The notes beneath the pieces were generated by a model, which made no database searches, was not told where the DNA came from, and was given only the letters and a program-made list of their open reading frames with translations. 12,395 nucleotides of DNA from the NCBI GenBank assembly GCA_040002995.1, contig JBDUDK010000024.1, positions 1 through 12,395 on the forward strand, given 5' to 3'. Origin of the DNA: JBDUDK01 sp040002995 (GTDB lineage Bacteria; Actinomycetota; Acidimicrobiia; Acidimicrobiales; Ilumatobacteraceae). A program made the translations under genes and the position numbers. Positions 1-6,684 of this stretch are shown here, piece after piece. Each line of letters starts with the position of its first letter. Position 1 is the stretch's first letter.

Positions 1-128
1 TCTCCGGCCAGATCGCCGGTGAATTTTTGGGTGACGCTGGCCTTGGTGAGCTTTCGTTCACCTTCCAGCTTCGGGTACGTGTCCTCGTCCCACGAGGTCA
101 CCTCGAACTCGCCCTCAAGCTTGGCCAT
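1..128 (-). CDS. DUF3224 family protein, 5' part (cut by window edge)
   Basis: Reading the minus strand from an ATG at 128 down to base 1 gives 42 codons plus two bases with no stop. The peptide begins MAKLEGEFEVTSWDEDTYPK and continues with KLTKASVTQKFTGDLAG. The 'FEVTSWDE' and 'LT.ASVTQ.F.GD' segments are the N-terminal hallmarks of the DUF3224 family, small proteins of roughly 130 residues predicted to form a compact beta-barrel and of unknown biochemical role. A GGAG Shine-Dalgarno sequence (complement of 135-138) lies six bases before the ATG, which supports this start. The gene is divergent from the dioxygenase operon, with 85 bases between the two start codons, so regulatory sequence may be shared. 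The remainder lies beyond the left edge. The family call is from recognition of the motif and is fairly secure; no function is inferred. Confidence 0.8.
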   Translation of the reverse strand, partial: MAKLEGEFEVTSWDEDTYPKLEGERKLTKASVTQKFTGDLAG

Positions 129-154
129 GGCGCGCTCCGATCTGTAAGTGACGA

Positions 155-164
155 GGTAATTACC
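155..164. promoter_or_regulatory. Perfect 10-bp palindrome in divergent intergenic gap, possible operator
   Basis: GGTAATTACC reads identically on both strands and is an A/T-rich patch in otherwise G+C-rich DNA. It lies between the DUF3224 start (128) and the aldolase start (214), where promoters for both directions must be if the operon starts here. IclR-family regulators bind short palindromes and an IclR gene is in the operon, so it is a candidate operator, but ten bases can occur by chance. I could not assign convincing -35/-10 boxes on either strand. Confidence 0.25.
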
Positions 165-213
165 CCGATCAGACGTCCCCGAGACGCGCGTCCGAGGGCT
201 ACGGTCGGCCGTT

Positions 214-951
214 GTGGGAAGCGACAAATTGGCGACCACCAGGCGAAACTTGGCCTTGGCCTGCCGGATCCTCGCCTTTCAAGGGCTCGCGGAGGACATC
301 TTGGGCCACGTCAGCGCGAGAGTCGACGGCGATCGCGTCCTGATCCGCTGCCGCGGCCCGCGAGAGCGTGGGCTGCTGTTCACCCAGCCGGCGGATATCC
401 GGCTCGTCGACCTGTCTTCCGACCAGCCTTCCGACGGCAAGTACTCAGTCCCGAACGAGTTCCCCATCCACTGCGAGCTCCTGCGCGCTCATCCCGAAAT
501 CAACGCAGTGGTGCACGCCCATCCGCCGGCCATCATCGCCGCCGATCTTGCCGGCATCCCGCTCGTACCGATGATCGGCGCGTACAACATCCCGGCGGCG
601 ATGATGGCGGCGGCGGGCATTCCCGTCTTCGGGCGTTCGGTACTGATCCATACGCAAGCGCTCGCGAGCGACATGGTGGAGGCCATGCGCGGCCGTCAGA
701 TCTGCGTTCTGCGTGGCCATGGCATCACCACCGCCGGAGCGACGGTGCAACAAGCGGTCGCGCGCGCCCTCAACCTCGACTCGCTCGCGCGGATGGCCTG
801 CCGCATCGCCGCGATCGGTGCCGTCCCCGTGAGCATCCCAACGGTCGACCTCGAGGCCCTCCCGGATCTGGGCGCCGCGTTCAACGACGATGCCCTGTGG
901 CGACACCATGTGAGCCGGCTCGACCACGCGGGACTCGGGCTGAACGCCTAA
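214..951 (+). CDS. Class II aldolase/adducin family protein (possible aromatic-acid decarboxylase)
   Basis: This 245-residue protein is a full-length single-domain class II aldolase/adducin fold. The metal site is visible: H101 and H103 in VVHAHPP and H169 in RGHG match the three zinc-binding histidines of L-fuculose-phosphate aldolase. E82 in PNEFPIH sits where the catalytic glutamate lies, 19 residues before the first histidine. Family members cleave or decarboxylate hydroxylated acids. In Gram-positive phthalate pathways the dihydroxyphthalate decarboxylase, and in p-cumate degradation CmtD, belong to this fold. With ring-hydroxylating dioxygenase genes 48 bases downstream, a decarboxylase acting on the dihydroxylated product is the likeliest role; this is inference. 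The GTG at 214 is the first start after in-frame stops at 145-147 and 157-159. No good ribosome site precedes it, and a TTG at 229 with GGGAAG upstream is an alternative. A sugar-phosphate aldolase remains possible. Confidence 0.85.
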   Translation: MGSDKLATTRRNLALACRILAFQGLAEDILGHVSARVDGDRVLIRCRGPRERGLLFTQPADIRLVDLSSDQPSDGKYSVPNEFPIHCELLRAHPEINAVVHAHPPAIIAADLAGIPLVPMIGAYNIPAAMMAAAGIPVFGRSVLIHTQALASDMVEAMRGRQICVLRGHGITTAGATVQQAVARALNLDSLARMACRIAAIGAVPVSIPTVDLEALPDLGAAFNDDALWRHHVSRLDHAGLGLNA

Positions 952-952
952 A

Positions 953-978
953 GTAAGCAGAACTCATTTCTGCTCTAC
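953..978. promoter_or_regulatory. Inverted repeat upstream of dioxygenase alpha gene (operator or hairpin)
   Basis: AGCAGAA (956-962) and TTCTGCT (968-974) are perfect 7-base arms around a 5-base loop, CTCAT. GTA (953-955) and TAC (976-978) extend the pairing past one unpaired C at 975. It fills about half of the 48-base gap between the aldolase stop and the alpha-subunit start, and ends just before the ribosome site. It could be an operator for the operon's IclR protein or an mRNA hairpin that sets relative expression. No T-run follows, so it is not a classic terminator. The identical arms do not obviously occur in the 129-213 gap. Confidence 0.4.
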
Positions 979-999
979 AGAATCCTTTGGAGTGGGGAA

Positions 1000-2370
1000 A
1001 TGGACAGCGACATCGCCGGCGTCATCGCGACGGGAATGGTTCCTGCGTACATCTACAGCGACCCTGAGGTGTTCGAATCGGAACGCGAGCACCTCTTCTC
1101 TCGCGCCTGGATCTTCCTCGCCCATGAGTCCGAGATTCCACGATCCGGTGACTACGTCGTTCGTCGAGTGCTCAACGACTCGTTCATCGTGGTCCGCGAC
1201 GACACCGGACGAGTTCGCGTCCACTTCAACATGTGCATCCATCGCGGCATGCAGGTGTGCCGCGCCGAACTGGGCAACACCTCGCAGTTCCGCTGTCCCT
1301 ACCACGGCTGGACGTACCGAACCGACGGGTCTTTAGCGGCCCTCCCCTTCCACACCGATGCCTACGGGGGCGACGACGGGCTCCCCCGCGCCGCAAGTGG
1401 TCTCCTCGCCGCGCCGGCGGTCGACATCTACAACGGCCTGATCTTCGTGAATCTGTGCGAGAACAGTCCGCCTCTTGCCGAGTACCTGGGCGACTTCTGC
1501 TTCTATCTCGACTTCTACACCAAGCAGAGTGCAGCCGGCATCGAGCTCCGAGGCCCTCAGCGCTGGCGGGTGCGCTCGAACTGGAAGATCGGTTGCGAGA
1601 ACTTCGTCGGCGACATGTACCACACGCCGTACACGCATCAGAGCGTGGTCGACATCAACCTCTTCCGCGAGCCGAGGGCCGACAAGCGCAAAGAAGGCGT
1701 CCTGTACTTCGCCGGCAAGGGTGGTGGCACCACGTACAAATTGCCGCCCGGCGACTTTCGGTCGCGGCTGCAGTACGTCGGTTATCCCGACGTGATGATC
1801 GACCGCATGGACGCGTCATGGAGCATCCAACAGCGCGCGCTCATCGGAGGCGACGGCTTCATGGTCTCGGCCGCGACCGCGTTTCCGAACCTCAGCTTCG
1901 TGCACAACTGGCCGGTGGTCGACGGCGACGGCACCGTGGCACCGTTCATTTCGGTCCGCCAGTGGCAGCCGGTGTCGGCCACCGAGACCGAAGTGCTGTC
2001 GTGGTTCGCCGTCGACGCCGACGCGCCCGAACAGTTCAAGGCGGATTCCTATCGTGCGTACCTGATGTGCTTCGGCTCATCTGGCATGTTCGAACAGGAC
2101 GACGTGGAGAATTGGCTGTCGATCACCACGGTCTCGGAGGGCGCACTCGCTCGCCGGCTGACCCTCAACTCGCGGATGGGTCTCCGATCCGACGACTCGA
2201 TGATCGGCGAACCAGTGCAGTCGTTTGCCGGTCCCGGCTTTGCTCGGGTCGGTTACGGCGAGTTCAACCAGCGCAACTGGTTGACTCTCTGGAGCAGCCA
2301 CCTGTCCGGAGGGGAGATCGAGTCCGTACACCCGCTGCACCGCAACTCTGCGTCGCGGAGCGGATCGTGA
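1000..2370 (+). CDS. Aromatic ring-hydroxylating dioxygenase, alpha (Rieske) subunit
   Basis: The product is 456 residues, the usual size for the large subunit of a terminal ring-hydroxylating oxygenase that adds both atoms of O2 to an aromatic ring to give a cis-dihydrodiol. The N-terminal Rieske domain has C79-x-H81 and C99-x2-H102, the four ligands of the [2Fe-2S] cluster, with the standard 17-residue gap. The catalytic domain has NWKIGCENFVGDMYHTPYTH: D205, H208 and H213 fall exactly at the numbering of naphthalene dioxygenase (bridging Asp, two iron His). FEQDDVENW (364-372) supplies the third iron ligand from D367/D368. GGAG at 989-992 lies seven bases before the ATG. The gene overlaps the beta-subunit start by four bases. 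Ferredoxin and reductase genes are not adjacent. The substrate cannot be read from sequence; context favours an aromatic carboxylate. Confidence 0.96.
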   Translation: MDSDIAGVIATGMVPAYIYSDPEVFESEREHLFSRAWIFLAHESEIPRSGDYVVRRVLNDSFIVVRDDTGRVRVHFNMCIHRGMQVCRAELGNTSQFRCPYHGWTYRTDGSLAALPFHTDAYGGDDGLPRAASGLLAAPAVDIYNGLIFVNLCENSPPLAEYLGDFCFYLDFYTKQSAAGIELRGPQRWRVRSNWKIGCENFVGDMYHTPYTHQSVVDINLFREPRADKRKEGVLYFAGKGGGTTYKLPPGDFRSRLQYVGYPDVMIDRMDASWSIQQRALIGGDGFMVSAATAFPNLSFVHNWPVVDGDGTVAPFISVRQWQPVSATETEVLSWFAVDADAPEQFKADSYRAYLMCFGSSGMFEQDDVENWLSITTVSEGALARRLTLNSRMGLRSDDSMIGEPVQSFAGPGFARVGYGEFNQRNWLTLWSSHLSGGEIESVHPLHRNSASRSGS

Positions 2371-2885
2371 CTCCCTTGGCCTACACCGACGAGCGGCATC
2401 AACGCGCGCACCAGTTCCTCGTCGAAGAGGCCGCGCTCCTCGACGACCACCAGTTCGAAGCGTGGTTCGCGCTGACGACTGATGACATCCGGTATCGGAT
2501 GCCTGTGCGCGTCACCACTATGCGGAGCGCCCGCCGCGACACCCTCACGGACATGGCTCATTTCGACGATGACCGGCACTCGCTGTCGAAGCGGGTCGCC
2601 CGCCTCCAGACCGAGCATGCGTGGACCGAGGACCCGCCATCGCGCACCCAGCATCTGGTCACCAACGTCCGCACGTTCAGCACAGACACTCCGACCGAGC
2701 TTCGAGTCGAGTCGTCGCTGCTCCTGTTCCGCAGCCGCGGCGACGATCGGCCTCCCGAGTGGTTGTGCGCCCGCCGTGACGACGGCCTGCGTCACGTCGA
2801 CGGCGGTGGGCTGCGGTTGTTCTCGCGCGAAATCCTCGTCGCCGAATCCGTGTTGCGGACGCAAAACCTGGCGATATTCCTATGA
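2367..2885 (+). CDS. Aromatic ring-hydroxylating dioxygenase, beta (small) subunit
   Basis: A GTG at 2367 overlapping the alpha stop (GTGA) opens a 172-residue protein, the normal size for the structural beta subunit of alpha3beta3 terminal dioxygenases. Family features are an N-terminal helix with EEAALLDDHQFEAWFAL (20-36), then DDIRYRMPVR (39-48), MAHFDDD (63-69), AWTEDPPSRTQHLVTNVR (85-102), and a C-terminal FSREILVAESVLRTQNLAIF strand (152-171). This pattern resembles biphenyl, toluene and phenylpropionate dioxygenase small subunits. The reading frame is also open a long way upstream, inside the alpha gene, but that part has no family similarity, so the start is set by the stop/start overlap and by homologous length. 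The end overlaps the next ATG by four bases. The subunit has no cofactor and stabilises the hexamer. Confidence 0.93.
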   Translation: MTPLAYTDERHQRAHQFLVEEAALLDDHQFEAWFALTTDDIRYRMPVRVTTMRSARRDTLTDMAHFDDDRHSLSKRVARLQTEHAWTEDPPSRTQHLVTNVRTFSTDTPTELRVESSLLLFRSRGDDRPPEWLCARRDDGLRHVDGGGLRLFSREILVAESVLRTQNLAIFL

Positions 2886-3664
2886 GCACGTGGCTCGACG
2901 GCATGCGGGCCCTGGTGGTCGGCGGCGGCTCCGGCATCGGCCGCGGGGTCGTGGAAGCCTTTGTCGAGGAAGGCGCGCATGTCGGCGTGCTCGAACTCGA
3001 CTCCGCCAAGTGTGCCGAGCTGCACGCGCAAGCCGAATGCGTGGTCGTGCAGGGCGACGCCACCCACCTGGGCGACAACGAACGGGCGGTGGATGCGCTG
3101 ATCAACCGCTACGGCGGCCTCGACATCCTCGTGAACTGCGTAGGGGTCTTCGACTTCAACCGCGGCATCGCCGACATCCAGGGTGACGACCTCCCTTCAG
3201 CTTTCGACGAGATCTTTCGCGCCAATGTGGCCAGCCAGATCTTGTCGGTGAAGGCGGCCCTGCCGGCACTACAGGCGTCACGCGGCTCAATCGTGCTCAC
3301 CGTTTCGACGTCAGGCTTCTATCCGGGACGCGGTGGCGTGCTCTACGTCGCCACGAAGTTCGCCGTGCGCGGGCTGGTGATTGCCCTCGCGCACGACCTC
3401 GCGCCCGACGTGCGCGTGAACGGCGTGGCACCCGGAGGCACGCTCGGCACCGACCTTCGCGGCTTGGCATCGCTCGGCCTCGAGTCGGAGCGGCTCGACT
3501 CTGATCCAAACCGTGAGGCCGACCTCCGCGCCCGGACCCCATTGCACGTCGCGCTGACCCCGAAGGACCACGCGTGGAGCTATGTGTTCTTGGCGTCGCG
3601 ACGATCGCAGGGAATCACCGGCACATTCGTCCACTCCGACGGCGGAAGGGGCGTGAGGGAATGA
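2882..3664 (+). CDS. cis-Dihydrodiol dehydrogenase (short-chain dehydrogenase, BphB-like)
   Basis: This 260-residue short-chain dehydrogenase has the Rossmann motif GGGSGIG (G14-x3-G18-x-G20), NCVG (85-88) and N115. The catalytic triad is S142, Y155 and K159, the same numbering as biphenyl dihydrodiol dehydrogenase. Long stretches match that subgroup rather than general SDRs: AFDEIFRANV (107-116), VKAALPALQASRGSIV (123-138), GFYPGRGG (145-152) and VRVNGVAPGGTLGTDLRG (177-194). The enzyme should oxidise the cis-dihydrodiol made by the neighbouring dioxygenase to a catechol with NAD+; E38 at the end of the second strand fits NAD+ preference. Its ATG overlaps the beta-subunit stop (ATGA) and its own stop overlaps the IclR start, indicating translational coupling. 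It ends soon after the GG-rich C-terminal loop and so is somewhat shorter than BphB. Confidence 0.92.
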   Translation: MSTWLDGMRALVVGGGSGIGRGVVEAFVEEGAHVGVLELDSAKCAELHAQAECVVVQGDATHLGDNERAVDALINRYGGLDILVNCVGVFDFNRGIADIQGDDLPSAFDEIFRANVASQILSVKAALPALQASRGSIVLTVSTSGFYPGRGGVLYVATKFAVRGLVIALAHDLAPDVRVNGVAPGGTLGTDLRGLASLGLESERLDSDPNREADLRARTPLHVALTPKDHAWSYVFLASRRSQGITGTFVHSDGGRGVRE

Positions 3665-4443
3665 GCGTGGCGCCGCAGTATCCGGTCGCCTCTGTCGACA
3701 ACGCCTTGCGCTTGTTGTCGATGTTCCGGACCCAGGGTGAGATCCGACTGTGCGACGCGGCGTCTGAGCTTGGGGTCGCGAACTCCACCGTGCACAGGCT
3801 CCTCGCTATGCTCGCCTACCACGATTTCGTCCGGCACGATCCCGCCACCAAGGGATATCGAGCGGGCCCGGCCCTCTTCGACGTAGGCCTGTCCGTCGTC
3901 AAGCGCATGGATATCCGCGTAAGGGCCCGTCCCTTCCTCGAACACGTCACCGCCACCACGGGCGAGACAACTCATTGCGCGGTACTCCAGGACGCAAACG
4001 TCCGCTATGTCGACGCGGTCGAGAGTCCGAAGGCCTTGCGCGTCGCGGGCCGCACGGGCACCCTGCTTCCTGCCCACTGCTCATCGGCGGGTAAAGCCAT
4101 CCTCGCGCGGCTCAGCACCGAGGAGTTCGGCCGTGTCTACCGTCGCGAACGACTCATTCAGACGACGGCGCGATCGATCGCCAACCGAACCGCGCTCGCC
4201 GAGGCCCTCGTGCGTGTCCGCCGGGTGGGCTACGCGGTCAACGTTGAGGAGAGCGAGGAAGGCGTGATCGCGGTGGGGGTCGCCGTCACCGACGACCTCG
4301 GCGGCACCATCGCCGGGCTCAGCTGTGCCGCGCCGGCGATGCGCATGCGGCGGGGACGCGCCGCCGAGGTAGCCCGCGTGTTGAAGGCTGCCGCGGCGGG
4401 CATTACCGCGTCGCTCGACGCGCCGGGCCCCGATACCCCCTGA
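3661..4443 (+). CDS. IclR-family transcriptional regulator
   Basis: The ATG at 3661 overlaps the dehydrogenase stop (ATGA) and follows GGAAGGGG at 3643-3650, giving 260 residues, typical for IclR. An earlier in-frame ATG at 3574 lies inside the dehydrogenase and would add 29 residues without family similarity. The winged helix-turn-helix is at about 10-75 (SVDNALRLLSMF, then SELGVANSTVHRLLAML). The effector domain follows, with PAHCSSAGKAILARL (137-151) and the signature GYAVNVEESEEGVIAVGVAV (190-209). IclR proteins commonly control aromatic catabolism (PcaU, PobR and CatR-type members) in response to a pathway metabolite. Position inside the operon points to control of the dioxygenase genes; candidate sites are the palindromes at 155-164 and 953-978. 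Activator or repressor cannot be told from sequence. Confidence 0.93.
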   Translation: MSVAPQYPVASVDNALRLLSMFRTQGEIRLCDAASELGVANSTVHRLLAMLAYHDFVRHDPATKGYRAGPALFDVGLSVVKRMDIRVRARPFLEHVTATTGETTHCAVLQDANVRYVDAVESPKALRVAGRTGTLLPAHCSSAGKAILARLSTEEFGRVYRRERLIQTTARSIANRTALAEALVRVRRVGYAVNVEESEEGVIAVGVAVTDDLGGTIAGLSCAAPAMRMRRGRAAEVARVLKAAAAGITASLDAPGPDTP

Positions 4444-4457
4444 CAGACTGGCAATCG

Positions 4458-5219
4458 ATGGGCACCGTCATAGACCTCAATGCCGACGTTGGCGAGGGCT
4501 TCGGGTCGTGGACCATGGGCGATGACGAAGCCCTTGTTGGCCTGGTGAGCAGCGCCAACGTGGCGTGCGGCTTTCACGCGGGCGACCCGTCAACGATGGC
4601 CCGGGTCTGCGCGTTCGCCGCTGAGCGAGGCGTGGCGGTCGGCGCTCACGTTGCCTACCGTGATCTCGCCGGATTCGGCCGACGTGACCTCGACATCGCA
4701 CCCGACGAGCTCATCGGTGACGTCCTCTACCAGCTGGGGGCGCTTGACGCGTTCGCCCGTGCTGCGGGTACCCGCCTCAGCTATGTAAAGCCCCACGGCG
4801 CGCTTTACAACCGTATCGCCGTCGATCGAGTGCAGGCCCGAGGGGTCCTCGAAGCGGTACGCCGATTCGACGCATCGCTTCCCGTTCTCACGCTGCCCGC
4901 ATCGGTCGTGCACGCCGTAGCGGAGGAGATGGGCATGGCCACCATCACCGAGGCCTTTCCCGATCGCGCGTACGAGGCCAACGGCCAGCTGGTATCGCGG
5001 AGCAAGAGCGGCGCTGTGCTCCACGACCCCGATCTCGTGGCCCAGCGCGCAGTGGGAATGGCGACCACGGGCCGGCTCACCGCGGTCGACGGTAGCGACG
5101 TCGATGTCGCCGCTCGCTCGCTGTGCGTTCACGGCGACACCCCCGAGGCCGTGGCGATCGCGACGGCTGTCCGTCGCGCGCTCGTGGCCGCCGGCATCAC
5201 GGTTCAGCCGTTCGCATGA
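4458..5219 (+). CDS. pxpA: 5-oxoprolinase subunit PxpA (LamB/YcsF family)
   Basis: The 253-residue product is full length for the LamB/YcsF family. Conserved blocks are DLNADVGEGFGSW (6-18), SSANVACGFHAGDP (31-44), GAHVAYRDLAGFGRR (62-76), VKPHGALYN (110-118) and a C-terminal LCVHGDTP. PxpA works with PxpB and PxpC in the ATP-dependent opening of 5-oxoproline (pyroglutamate) to glutamate in the cytoplasm, removing a damage product of glutamine and glutamate. It starts 14 bases after the IclR stop without an obvious Shine-Dalgarno sequence, which suggests read-through from the same transcript, and overlaps pxpB by four bases. Most homologues have GAHPSYPDLAGFGRR; here the Pro-Ser and second Pro are replaced (AHVAYRD), a small deviation near the presumed active site. 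A different lactam as substrate is possible given the catabolic neighbours. Confidence 0.93.
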   Translation: MGTVIDLNADVGEGFGSWTMGDDEALVGLVSSANVACGFHAGDPSTMARVCAFAAERGVAVGAHVAYRDLAGFGRRDLDIAPDELIGDVLYQLGALDAFARAAGTRLSYVKPHGALYNRIAVDRVQARGVLEAVRRFDASLPVLTLPASVVHAVAEEMGMATITEAFPDRAYEANGQLVSRSKSGAVLHDPDLVAQRAVGMATTGRLTAVDGSDVDVAARSLCVHGDTPEAVAIATAVRRALVAAGITVQPFA

Positions 5220-5827
5220 ACACTCGCCCAGTGGGTGAGCACGGCCTGCTCATCGAACTGCCGGGCATCGACGAAGTGCATCAACTGCGCGCCAATCTGC
5301 TCGCTTCACATCACCCTGGCGTGGCCGAGATCGTCGCTGGGCTCCGATCTGTGCTCGTCGTCGTCGACCCGGCACGTACGTCAGTGGCCGAGTTCGGTTC
5401 ATTCCTCGAAGACCTCGACGTCGGCGACGTCGCCCCCCCAAGCTCGCGCATCATCGATGTGCCCGTGATCTACGACGGCCCGGATCTCGATGAAGTGGCC
5501 AAACTCACCGACGTAAGCGCCGACCAGGTCGTCGCCCGGCATCAAGCATCGACCTACACGGTGGCGTTCCTCGGTTTCAGCGCGGGGTTCGCCTACTTGT
5601 TGGGGCTTGATCAGTCGCTACACGTGCCTCGCCGGACCACGCCGCGCCCATCGGTCGCCGCGGGCTCTGTCGCCATCGCCGGAGAGCTCGCCGCGGTGTA
5701 TCCGCGCGCTACCCCCGGCGGCTGGCGGCTGCTCGGTCATACCGAACTTCCGGTGTGGGATCTCAGTCGCGATCGACCCGCTCTGTTCGCCCCGGGCGAC
5801 ACCGTGCGCTTCCGGGGGGTGGGATGA
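5216..5827 (+). CDS. pxpB: 5-oxoprolinase subunit PxpB (KipI / allophanate hydrolase subunit 1 family)
   Basis: The ATG at 5216 overlaps the pxpA stop (ATGA) and gives 203 residues; an upstream ATG at 5123 would sit deep in pxpA. The protein shows the AHS1/KipI pattern: VPVIYDGPDLDEVA (82-95), HQASTYTVAFLGFSAGFAYL (109-128), then PRRTTPRPSVAAGSVAIAG (138-156), AVYPRATPGGWRLLGHT (160-176) and the final LFAPGDTVRF. PxpB partners PxpC to form the ATP-using part of 5-oxoprolinase. The usual FxPGFAYL block reads FSAGFAYL, with Ala in place of Pro at 123. It is somewhat short at the N-terminal domain compared with Bacillus KipI. It overlaps pxpC by four bases, consistent with stoichiometric co-translation. 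Confidence 0.92.
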   Translation: MNTRPVGEHGLLIELPGIDEVHQLRANLLASHHPGVAEIVAGLRSVLVVVDPARTSVAEFGSFLEDLDVGDVAPPSSRIIDVPVIYDGPDLDEVAKLTDVSADQVVARHQASTYTVAFLGFSAGFAYLLGLDQSLHVPRRTTPRPSVAAGSVAIAGELAAVYPRATPGGWRLLGHTELPVWDLSRDRPALFAPGDTVRFRGVG

Positions 5828-6684
5828 ACGCCGTGCTCGAGGTTCTCGCTGTCGGCGGGCTCGCAACGGTTCAAGACCTTGGTCGCCACGGCTACGCCCA
5901 CCTCGGCGTCCCGCCATCGGGGGCGCTCGATCGGCCGAGTCTCCGGCTCGCCAACCGGTTGGTCGGCAACGACGAGGGCGCGGCGGCGATCGAGATCTTG
6001 CTCGGTGGAGCGCGCCTTCGCGCCCACACCTCCATGTGGGTCGCGGTGACCGGTGCTCCCTGCGGCGCGGCCATGGGTACCCCGGTCCAACTACGCGACG
6101 GCAAAACGCTCAACATCGGACCCGCAACCGAAGGCGTGGCCACCTATCTAGCCGTGCGCGGCGGCGTAGACATCGCTCCGGTACTCGGCAGTCGCTCGAC
6201 GGATCTGCTCTCCGGTATCGGCGCTCTCCTCGCGGCCGGTGACCATCTGCCCATCGGTCCGCAGACTTCATACCGCGCGATGCCAGTCGACGTTGCGCCG
6301 CTCGAGCCCATCGATTCGGAGCCGATTTTGGCCATGCGGCTCGGACCGCGAGACGATCGCTTCACGGCCAAGGCATTGGCGACGTTGACAAGTTCGACCT
6401 ATTCCGTGACGCCCGTGAGCAACCGGGTGGGCCTACGGCTCGAGGGATCTCCGCTCGAGCGGCGCGACGACACGGAGCTTGCGCCCGAGGCCATGGTCAC
6501 CGGGTCGATTCAGGTTCCCCCAGACGGTCAACCGATCCTCTTCCTGCCCGACCATCCGACCACGGGCGGGTACCCGGTGATCGCCGTCGTGGTCGACGCC
6601 GACCTGCGCAAAGCCGGTCAGGCCCGGCCCGGCAGCACGATCCGGTTCCGTCTCGCCGCGAGGGCAACCGCTACGCACCAGTGA
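5824..6684 (+). CDS. pxpC: 5-oxoprolinase subunit PxpC (biotin-dependent carboxyltransferase-like, KipA/AHS2 family)
   Basis: The ATG at 5824 overlaps the pxpB stop and yields 286 residues. Blocks typical of AHS2/KipA are TVQDLGRHGYAHLGVPPSGA (15-34), AIEILLGGARL (55-65), VTGAPCGA (75-82), YLAVRGGVDIAPVLGSRSTD (108-127), SNRVGLRLEG (199-208) and GSIQVPPDGQPI plus LPDHPTTGGYP (227-251). The C-terminal lobe is related to carboxyltransferases, but no biotin-carrier motif is present. It completes the PxpABC set and is the last gene of the plus-strand array. Its last 14 bases overlap the 3' end of the convergent oxidoreductase gene, so there is no room for an ordinary intergenic terminator. Confidence 0.92.
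   Translation: MNAVLEVLAVGGLATVQDLGRHGYAHLGVPPSGALDRPSLRLANRLVGNDEGAAAIEILLGGARLRAHTSMWVAVTGAPCGAAMGTPVQLRDGKTLNIGPATEGVATYLAVRGGVDIAPVLGSRSTDLLSGIGALLAAGDHLPIGPQTSYRAMPVDVAPLEPIDSEPILAMRLGPRDDRFTAKALATLTSSTYSVTPVSNRVGLRLEGSPLERRDDTELAPEAMVTGSIQVPPDGQPILFLPDHPTTGGYPVIAVVVDADLRKAGQARPGSTIRFRLAARATATHQ

Noticed and set aside
27..956. 309-codon plus-strand frame over the aldolase gene
   Set aside because: Proline/arginine-rich composition typical of a shadow frame; the aldolase frame has all metal ligands.
1233..2366. Long upstream extension of the beta-subunit frame inside the alpha gene
   Set aside because: The frame is open because of high G+C content, but the peptide is arginine-rich and has no family similarity; the alpha subunit in the other frame is unambiguous.
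3574..3660. Extended N-terminus for the IclR protein
   Set aside because: The extra 29 residues lie in the dehydrogenase gene and lack similarity; the ATGA overlap at 3661 and upstream GGAAGGGG favour the shorter form.
4458..6684. Urea/allophanate (urea carboxylase-linked) hydrolase reading of the AHS1/AHS2 genes
   Set aside because: Allophanate/urea systems have biotin carboxylase or amidase genes alongside; here the partner is a LamB/YcsF protein, which defines PxpABC.
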